Below, piece after piece: positions 56,690 through 64,000 of a DNA stretch of 64,000 nucleotides. Source of the DNA: Limonium bicolor (taxonomy: Eukaryota; Streptophyta; Magnoliopsida; Caryophyllales; Plumbaginaceae); contig CM041776.1 of NCBI GenBank assembly GCA_023374045.1, forward strand, positions 143,657,296 through 143,721,295. Reading direction: 5' to 3'. Both the position numbers and the translations under genes were made by a program. The first letter of the stretch is position 1. Each line of letters opens with the position of its first letter. The notes beneath the pieces are model-generated. The model was not told the origin of the DNA. It worked only from the letters and a program-made list of their open reading frames with translations, and made no database searches.

Positions 56690-57130
56690 AAGTCCCTCCG
56701 GCCCATATGTCATACTTCAACCCCAAATCATTTCGTCCTGAGAGCCACATTCCCAAATCATTCCGGCCCATGTGCCACCTTTCCAAACACATTCTGGCCC
56801 AAGCGCCACATTCTCAAACACGTTTCGGCCCAAGCGCCACGCTTTCAAATACTTTCTGGCCCAAGTGCCACATATTCTAAACATTCCGGCCCAAGTGCCA
56901 CAGTCTCACAACATGTTCTGGCCCCAATGCCGCATCCTCATTCCGGCCCGAGTGCCAACCCGCTTATGAATCATTCTGGCATGTGTGCCTCACTTTCAAT
57001 TCATCCAGGCCTGAGTGCCTATCCACATCCATGAAAATCATCCAGGCCCGAGTGCCTAATCCACATTCATGAAACCTTTTCAACCCATGCACCTCACATC
57101 CAGGCCCAAGTGTCTCATCCATCCATAGGC
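56690..57130 (+). repeat. Tandem repeat of about 31 bp, 'ggcccaagtgccac'
   Basis: About a dozen diverged units of CATTCCGGCCCAAGTGCCAC plus a 10-12 base spacer. The same array recurs at about 63740-64000. Confidence 0.85.
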
Positions 57131-58880
57131 ATTCCTAGGAGCCTACTAAGAGTCCAAGAAGAAGACGATCACAGTCATCTTAGCGACATCCCGATGGTCA
57201 AGAGCTCGAGTCTTCAGCATGCCGACTTCAGACGTTTCAGTAGGATTTGGATTCAATAGAAATTTTAGGGTTCCCATGCATTCTACTGCATAATCTGCCA
57301 TAACACTCATCTTTCAAATGCACCTCTCATATTTTTCAAAGAATGATCGTTTTCAAACCACTAATAAGAAGCATTGATCTTGTTAAATCATCTTCTTCCT
57401 CGTGTTCACAAATGGATGACTTTTTCAAGTCTAAATGATAACAAAAAAAAAAGGTTTTGTTTCACACAAGTTTCTTTTGAGAAAATGGTTCATGAATTAA
57501 TTATCTCCCGACAATGGAATACAAAGACTTGTATTTTGTTTCTGAAGTTTTGAACATGCCTTACCAAACCCCACAGCTTATCCCAAAACATCCAAATAAC
57601 CCCCAAAGCGGTTCGAAATCCATATCTTTTAAATTGTCGTCATTAACCCCAAATCAATACTGGGGGCAATCTGAGTTTAGGTTCGTCATCTTTCATCTTT
57701 CGTTTAAGCGTGTGAACTAGTCTCTAATTGAAATTCACGAGAGTGTCTTGAGCGGAAAACCATGAGCGAACGAGCGTGTCATTTTACCCGACTCCGGTGA
57801 GACCACATTCAAAGGTGAGGTAAACGGTATAACTCCGACCGAAGGAGATAATTTGTAAATTTACTCTTAGACCTGCGAAAAGTAACAAAGAACGGATACA
57901 CAACTATCTGGAATGACGAAGCACCTAGGTACAACACCACATAGCCAAAAGCTTGTAAACCCTATCATTAAACCCTAGGCACTCCCGTTGAGCCTTTCGT
58001 ATATCCCTTTTCGATATTGTGAGCTCCACAAAATAACCTAGCCAATGATGAATGTCCGACCCGGTGACCAAAGGAAATGAGGAGCCGGACTCTCAGATAA
58101 CATTCTCATCAGTCCAAAGAAGCATTGCCACTATCAGCATGACGAAGCGATCCGCAAATGGTTCCAGAGTGACACAGATCAAAAGAGCTCACATCAAAAC
58201 AGCTATGAAGCCCAAAACCGGGAAACACAAGAACCCCGAAGGCAAAGCCAAGAAAGGATAAAAAAAAAGGCAAACCCAAAGTGCCTCGAAGAAATCCAAA
58301 TGACGAAAAGAGAAATGGTGTAAAGGACAACTTCAAAAGTCCAGGTCTAGAAGCTCAAAAACAACATCAACATGAAGCAGCCAGACGACTTCAAGACAAG
58401 GAAGATGAATCCGATAGAAGATGCAAGTTGCAGCATTTGTCACCCATTTAAGCTCCACATACCTCAATCATCCCTCCATGATCCCGTCATCTTTCATCAC
58501 ACCCTATGGCCAAGTTATAAGCTTTAAAGACTTCCGACTTGATAGTTGTGTGTCCAATCACGTGAAAGGAACAGATCGAATGCGTAAATTCATCAAATAT
58601 CAAATTCAATGGTCTAGAAGTTATGACCGTAAGTGAGAAACGAGTGTAAACACCAAACACGTCAAGTGCAGGTTAGAAAGCACCAAATCAAAACATAAGC
58701 CTTGACCATGTGAAGACGAGACTCGTTCGCACGTTTAATCAAAATATTGGGGGCAATCGACCGTTCCGATCAATTGCCATGAAGTCTAGCTCAGATTGTC
58801 TTAAGGAGAAATACTGGGGGCAATTTGTTCCAACAATTGCCATGACAACACCAATTGAAACCCAAAGCTTGAACACCACC
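57131..58880 (+). other. Tat-F interior without gene
   Basis: No convincing ORF. It contains three copies of a PPT-like word, TGGGGGCAAT (57661, about 58748 and about 58815), resembling the true tract at 60671-60684. Confidence 0.6.
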
Positions 58881-59035
58881 ATCCCACCACAGGCACACAT
58901 AAGCCCTTACCTCCACGTCAAACACCTCAGGCTCTCATAAGCCCTTATCTCTAAACAAACGCCACTTCACCACACAGGCTCACATAAGCCCTTACCTCCA
59001 CACCACCACTACACAGGCCCACATAAGCCCTTACC
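58881..59035 (+). repeat. Short tandem repeat 'cataagcccttacctcca'
   Basis: Four diverged units of ACAGGCTCACATAAGCCCTTACC with spacers of 15-25 bases. Confidence 0.75.
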
Positions 59036-59213
59036 TTCACATCATACACCACATATATGCCTTGATCATCACTCAAAAGATCTTCACATCAAACACCACA
59101 CCCCACTTGTAGCATGTTCATCTCCTAGGAGATAAATTACAAGTCTGAAATCTTTAGTCAGGAAATGGTAATTTCATTTTTCTTTTTAGTACACAAAATT
59201 TTCTTCAAACATT

Positions 59214-59790
59214 GCCACGTTTGGCATATTCCTAGCAATTTCTTGTTTTCAGCAAATCTGCATCATCGCCATGTTTGGCATATTTCTAGCAATTTTTGCT
59301 TTCGACAAATCTGCATCATCATCGCCATGTTTGGCATATTCCTAGCAATTTCTTGTTTTCAGCAAATCTGCATCATCGCCATGTTTGGCATATTTCTAGC
59401 AATTTCTTGCTTTCGACAAATCTGCATCATCGCCATGTTTGGCATATTCCTAGCAATTTCTTGCTTTCGACAAATCTGCATCATCGCCATGTTTGGCACA
59501 TTCCTATCAATTTCTTGCTTTCGACAAATCTGCATCATCGCCATGTTTGGCACATTCCTAGCAATTTCTTGCTTTCGACAAATCTGCATCATCGCCATGT
59601 TTGGTATATTCCTAGCAATTTCTTGCTTTCGACAAATCTGCATCATCGCCATGTTTGGCGTATTCCTAGCAATTTCTTGTTTTGGACAAATCTTTTTTCA
59701 TAGCCATGTTTGGTATATTTTCTAGTTATTTCTTGCTTTGGACAATTTTCACACCTCATAATTGCCATGTTTGGCACTTTCGTAATTAGC
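59214..59790 (+). repeat. 54-bp tandem repeat, about eleven units
   Basis: The word GCCATGTTTGGCATATTCCT recurs at 59268, 59324, 59378, 59432, 59486, 59540, 59594 and 59648, with a first diverged unit at 59214 and later ones near 59703 and 59764. The period of 54 is divisible by three, so all overlapping ORFs (for example 59165-59725) are by-products. Confidence 0.93.
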
Positions 59791-59821
59791 TCTTATCATA
59801 TGTGAGAATCCAATCAAACTT

Positions 59822-60255
59822 CAGGTTCCCGACACCTTATAATGCTCGGCGTATTCCAATCAAACCTCAGGTTCCCGACACCTTATAATGCTCGGCGTAT
59901 TCCAATCAAACTCCAGGTTCCCGACACCTTATAATGCTCGGCGTAATCCATTCAACTTCAGGTTCCCGACACCTTATAATGCCCGGCGTAATCCATTCAA
60001 CTTCAGGTTCTCGACACCTTATAATGCTCGCGTATTCCAATCAAACTCCAGGTTCCCGACACCTTATAATGCTTGGCGTAATCCATTCAATTTCATGTTC
60101 CCGACACCTTATAATGCTCGGCGTAATCCATTCAGCTTCAGGTTCCTGACACCTAATAATGCTCGGCGTATTTCATTCAACCTCAGGTTCCCGACACCTT
60201 ATAATGCTCGGCGTATTCCATTTAATTTTAGGTTCCCGACACCTTAGATGCTCGG
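59822..60255 (+). repeat. 45-bp tandem repeat, ten units
   Basis: CAGGTTCCCGACACCTTATA and variants at 59822, 59868, 59914, 59959, 60004, 60049, 60094, 60139, 60184 and 60229 (first intervals 46, then 45). The ORFs across it are a consequence of the period. Confidence 0.93.
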
Positions 60256-60295
60256 TCTTGATTATTCACTCTTAGTTCAGTCCACTTTTCACATT

Positions 60296-60565
60296 TTAGG
60301 TAGTCAACGCCTTAGAATCGCTTGACATGTACTTCATCATTTTAGGTAGCCAACACCTTAGAATCGCTTGACATTTATTTCATCATTTCGTTTTTAGGTA
60401 GTCAATGCCTTAGAATAGCTTGACATCATTTTCATCTTTTTAGGTAGTCAGCGCCTTAGAATAGCTCGACAGCATATCATTATTTCGGGTAGTTGGCGCC
60501 TTCGAATAGTTCAACAACATCTCCTTCCTCTTTAGGTAGTCAGCGCCTTCGAATAGCTCGACACA
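60296..60565 (+). repeat. Tandem repeat of about 45-52 bp, six units
   Basis: TTTAGGTAGTCAACGCCTTA plus GAATMGCTYGACA, at about 60299, 60345, 60397, 60443, 60489 and 60535. Confidence 0.88.
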
Positions 60566-60670
60566 ACCCGCTAGATTTCAAGCGGCATGCAGGGTCTTTT
60601 AAGGTCTGAAATTTTGGGGTATCACTCAAGCATCAACTAGATTCTTCATATCCATTACAAAGTCTAGTTG

Positions 60671-60684
60671 ACGGGGGGCAATCT
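60671..60684 (+). other. Polypurine tract of Tat-F
   Basis: GACGGGGGGCAATC immediately before the LTR start TGTTATACCC at 60685. Confidence 0.75.
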
Positions 60685-61374
60685 GTTATACCCAAAATTT
60701 CAACCCCCTCGGAGTAGTCTCTAAGACATACATGTTACAAAGGGCAAAATGGTCAAAAGGCGCCAATGCAGGATTTTCCAAGGACATTCTCGGGATTTTC
60801 TATTTTCATATGACTTGTTCATTATCTCCAAACACTTCCAAATAGCATAGTCATTATGAAAGGTATTTCATGATTTTCTGATAATATTTATTCTGGAAAT
60901 TAAGCTTTTAATAAGCTAGTTACTTCAATAATTAACACATGAAATAGCCTCAAAATAGAAATAAAAGGGTTTTCAAAATTAAAATAAAATTGTCACATGG
61001 TTAGCATGACTACATACAGTCATAAACCTGAAATCATTTTATTTGGAACCTTATCCCAAAATTTAAAAGAGAAATTCAATCATTTTCGCATAAGATAGAG
61101 GATGATTTTTAGAGACTAATGCCGTTGGAATTTCGTTATTTCGACTTTCCAATAATTAGTTATGAATTATGAGAGATTCCAGATTGTGAGATTTTTATCT
61201 AATCGGTTATTTATCAAACTAACCCGATTCCAACTCTCAAAATTCTTAAAAATCATCCTTTACCTTCAGTTAAATCTCGGCTTGCAGCATATTCTAAAAA
61301 ATCAGATTCTCTTAGAGCACAAAATCTGGATTTTAGATAAAAATTTTGTTCTATCAACATGGCCTTGCTCTCTC

Positions 61375-61383
61375 TATAAAAGG
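61375..61383 (+). promoter_or_regulatory. TATA box of Tat-F LTR
   Basis: TATAAAAGG, a strong plant TATA context (CTCTCTATAAAAGGACC). Transcription would start some 30 bases downstream. Confidence 0.65.
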
Positions 61384-61964
61384 ACCTTCCAAAAACGACC
61401 TAAGGCAGAGGAGAACACTTCCAAAGTCAGAAAACACAGCCACAAACCTTCTCCCACGTTTTTACACTTCCAAGCCTCAAATTAATACCGAAACACTACA
61501 GAAATCACCCCGAAATCACCAAAAACTCGTCCTTTCTTCTCCCATTGAACTTCCAAGCACCAAAAACACAAAACCACCACAAAAAAAGAAGAGAAACGTC
61601 CTTAGAAGCATAAAGAAGAAGGAGTCAGAAGCTTAATTCAGTAATCCAGAACCGGCATCAACGAAGCACCAAAAGATCCCCGATGTGAAGAGTCTCATTA
61701 AATCCGAAGGTAAAACAGGTTGAAATCATGTTTTTCTGACTTTGTTCAACTTTACTACTCTGTGTTAAAATTTGGAGTCGAATTGACTTTTTACCGCCTG
61801 AATTAGCGTTTGTGTTCGCTTCTGCCTAATAACTTGTTTGCTAAGTTTCGTGTTTATTTCGATTCAAATTGTAACTTTCGATCACTAACGTGTTTAGAAT
61901 CTTTCAGGCTACCTACCCATAAAATTTGAGCCAGAAACACTGCCGGGAGCCACCTAAACGCCGT

Positions 61965-62225
61965 CGTCTGAGGGCGTCCGCACCCACGGACGCTATGTCC
62001 GGGGTCCCGGACGCTCTGTCCGAAAGCCGGACGCCCCCGGACGGTGGCGGGATATTTTTATTTTCAAAAGTTAGGGTTTTATAAAACATGTCCGGGCCCA
62101 CGGACGTCCTGTCCGTGGCCCCGGACTTTTCAAAATCTCGTTTCTGTTTAAATTTGACTTTTCTGTGTAATTAGGTTAACTAGGGTCCGTGGGTTCGGAC
62201 ATTGGTCCGTAGCCACGGACGGAAA
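61965..62225 (+). repeat. CGGAC/GTCCG inverted-repeat cluster in Tat-F LTR
   Basis: Many opposed GTCCG and CGGAC words. The best stem is 62090-62105 against 62111-62126 (GTCCGGGCCCACGGAC / GTCCGTGGCCCCGGAC), 15 of 16 pairs with a 5-base loop. Further stems lie at 61975-62045 and 62184-62220. Confidence 0.8.
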
Positions 62226-62639
62226 CAAAATTTGACCTAATTCTGCCTCCGAAACCCTAGTTTAGGTATTTTAATTTCCACTTTAATTTTCTGTCAAAAA
62301 GCGTTAAAAAATAAAAAAAACAGAAGCACCACTTAGGTTAAAAACGACTCCTAATAAGCCGTAATTAAACTAAGTAGAGGAAAAACGACTTCTAAGGGTA
62401 ATGAAAGTAATTTGAACCCTAATTTCGAATACTAAGCCCCCGAACCCGAACTCTCCTTTCCTAATTTGATCTAGGTAAAAATTAGGTGGCGACTCATAAT
62501 AGGTTCCAGTGAGCTAGCTTAGGTTTAATAATTATGTTTATGACATAGTTATTAACTTAGGTTATAAGTGGACCTAAAACCCGACTAGATCTATCAACTT
62601 AATCAACATAGGATAGGGTTTAAAATCGAGCTCACAGAC

Positions 62640-62656
62640 TGGCGACTTGCTGGGGA
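62640..62656 (+). other. Primer binding site of Tat-F
   Basis: TGGCGACTTGCTGGGGA three bases after the LTR end. It resembles the tRNA-Arg-type primer site I associate with Tat/Ogre elements. Confidence 0.6.
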
Positions 62657-64000
62657 CAAACTTCTTAATTTTAACTTGTTTAATTTTAAGAAAGAGGGCT
62701 TAACTCGAAATTGTTTATTTATGGCTTTATTACATTTTTTGTTTACTTTTGTGCGCACTTTAATTTCTGCACCTTTGCATCATATGAGAGCGAGGGTCCA
62801 CGGAAACCGATCTCACCCCGGGACCCACTTTAGGGTCCCCTGTCAGGAACTCACACCTTACTAGGTGATGTGAATAAGTGGGGAAAAGAGGAGGATGTCG
62901 TCTAACCACATCCCCTTAATACCCGGGTTTTAGCCCCAAGCATTTTCCTGCCAGTACCCTTACCTAGCCCATTGTTTGGTCAGTCAAAGACCCGACCGTA
63001 GACGTACACCTTTTGGTGATGTGAAAAGAGTGGGGAAGCCCAAAGAGAATAGCGTGCAAGCCCTATTCCTTTGTGGTGACCTGGGCCCGCGCCCCAGCAC
63101 CTCTCCGGATCGATCTATACCCGGTTTGACTTGAACATCTACTAGGACATGTTGAATTTGTGTGGGCTTTTTGCTTGTATGATTGGCCCATACCCAGCCT
63201 AGAGATTGATAGGAACTTTTCCCTACGTCAGCCTAGCCCCACCCGAATTGGCAGCTTTATTTGTTTACGACCCAAAGGCCCTGTCTGGTTTGATATGTAG
63301 TCATCTGGGCTTCGGCCTAAAAGTTTAGACTTAGGTGATTTCTCTTTCAGCCAAGTTTAATTATCAATTTAGTTCCAGGCCCATGAAAAACAAATCTACC
63401 TAAAGCAGTCCATAAGACATGAAAATCAATCAGGCTTTTCCATTTCGGCCCAAGGTCTATTCTAGTCTAGGTAAACTTTTTGTTCGGGCCCTGGCCCAAA
63501 GTCCTAGATCTAGGTGTCATACCTTTTAGGCCCTCAAAACCATTTGTTTAGGTTTCAACCCATTCGAATTCAAGATAGTTTTTCGTAACTCATTCATCAA
63601 ACAAATCTTAGACTTCAAAGTTTCTCTCTCGGCCCAGTGGCCCATTCACAGTTCATGTGGCTTCCTTCAGCCTGTATGTATCACTACCAGATTAAGGGCA
63701 TTCAGGCCCACACATCCATTCTAGTCAAGATCCCTCTGGCCCATATGTCTACTTCAACCCCAAATCATTTCGGCCCAAGAGCCACATTCCAAATCATTCC
63801 GGCCCAAGTGCCACCTTCCAAACACATTCTGGCCCAAGCGCCACATCTCAAACACGTTTCGGCCCAAGCGCCACGCTTTCAAATACTTTCTGGCCCAAGT
63901 GCCACATATTCTAAACATTCCGGCCCAAGTGCCACAGTCTCACAACATGTTCTGGCCCCAATGCCGCATCCTCATTCCGGCCCGAGTGCCAACCCCTTAT
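62657..64000 (+). mobile_element. Tat-F interior, second copy (5' portion)
   Basis: Follows the primer binding site and runs off the window. From about 63096 it is a close direct repeat of 56044-56965, with mainly small indels and a few substitutions. No gag-like ORF is found near the start, consistent with a non-coding element. Confidence 0.72.

Larger units (their letters stand above)
56044..60684 (+). mobile_element. Tat-F interior, first copy (3' portion), non-coding
   Basis: Starts where it becomes homologous to 63096 onward (CCCCRGCACCTCT) and ends in a polypurine tract GACGGGGGGCAATC (60671-60684) at the LTR. It holds at least five separate tandem repeat families and no gag or pol domain. 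Tandem repeats in a long region before the 3' LTR are known in Tat/Ogre elements; loss of all coding sequence marks this one as non-autonomous. Confidence 0.7.
60685..62636 (+). mobile_element. Tat/Ogre-like LTR of Tat-F, shared between two interiors
   Basis: 1952 bp, TGTTATACCCAAAATTTC...GAGCTCACA. It is preceded by a polypurine tract and followed by a primer binding site, so it serves as 3' LTR for the left interior and 5' LTR for the right one. It contains a TATA box and a GC-rich inverted-repeat cluster. No gene. Confidence 0.72.

Noticed and set aside
56615..57034. 139-codon ORF rich in HSGPSAT-like units
   Set aside because: Lies on the 31-base repeat of the Tat-F interior; the near-identical copy at 63740-64000 has indels that break the frame.
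59165..59725. 186-codon ORF with repeated FGIFLAISCF-like units, plus overlapping frames on both strands
   Set aside because: An artefact of the 54-base repeat. Three overlapping frames are open at once and none has a start context or a known family.
59888..60247. 119-codon ORF with repeated RFPTPYNAR units
   Set aside because: An artefact of the 45-base repeat; it would not survive a 46-base interval, and two occur just before it.
59214..60565. CRISPR-like arrays of regular repeats
   Set aside because: The repeats are contiguous without unique spacers, the sequence is plant retrotransposon, and there are no cas genes.

Overview
This window is nuclear DNA from a plant, almost certainly a flowering plant with a large, repeat-rich genome. 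I see no host gene. Nearly every base can be assigned to LTR retrotransposons nested inside one another: long-LTR Ty3/gypsy chromovirus-like elements, a Ty1/copia SIRE/Maximus-type element, and non-autonomous elements without coding capacity (LARD type). The names Gyp-A, Gyp-B, LARD-C, Solo-D, Cop-E and Tat-F are my own labels.

Layout, outermost to innermost. Bases 1-1936 are the right part of an LTR that interrupts the gag gene of Gyp-A (+ strand; body 1937-7475). The 3' LTR of Gyp-A starts at 7476, is split at 8157 and resumes at about 52142-55431. The 44 kb between is LARD-C (minus strand, 8158-52141; two 5 kb LTRs, non-coding interior). LARD-C was itself hit twice: by Gyp-B (minus strand, 13666-37466, 5-bp target duplication TGTGC) and by a solo LTR, Solo-D (38921-43491, duplication ATAAT). 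Gyp-B carries Cop-E (+ strand, 18669-28012, duplication CGTGA) inside its integrase gene. To the right, 55432-56043 holds ends of two further LTRs. 56044-64000 is a Tat/Ogre-like non-autonomous element in tandem: interior (full of tandem repeats) - LTR - primer binding site - start of a second interior.

The outstanding observation is that both coding gypsy elements, Gyp-A and Gyp-B, carry an AlkB-type Fe(II)/2-oxoglutarate dioxygenase domain (2797-3536 +; 30916-31654 -) between the Gag zinc knuckles and the protease. The HxD...H iron ligands and the C-terminal R-x-N-x-T-x-R motif are present in both. The domain resembles plant ALKBH1-type demethylases more than anything else I know. In both elements it is bounded by GT/AG splice signals that are in phase. 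Splicing the gag donor to the first acceptor would give a Gag-AlkB protein ending at the AlkB stop. Splicing the same donor to a second acceptor would skip AlkB and give an in-frame Gag-Pro-Pol. Two more short in-phase introns are predicted within gag. This looks like a retrotransposon that captured a nucleic-acid demethylase and may choose between products by alternative splicing. The reading frames, motifs and splice phases are read from the sequence; the function and splicing are inference.

Other themes are inverted-repeat clusters (GGTCGGTC, CGGAC) inside several LTR families, perfect palindromes overlapping the tRNA primer binding site in Gyp-B and LARD-C, doubled polypurine tracts, and LTR pairs that differ largely by 1-2 base indels. 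The last point suggests that some frameshifts may be assembly errors.
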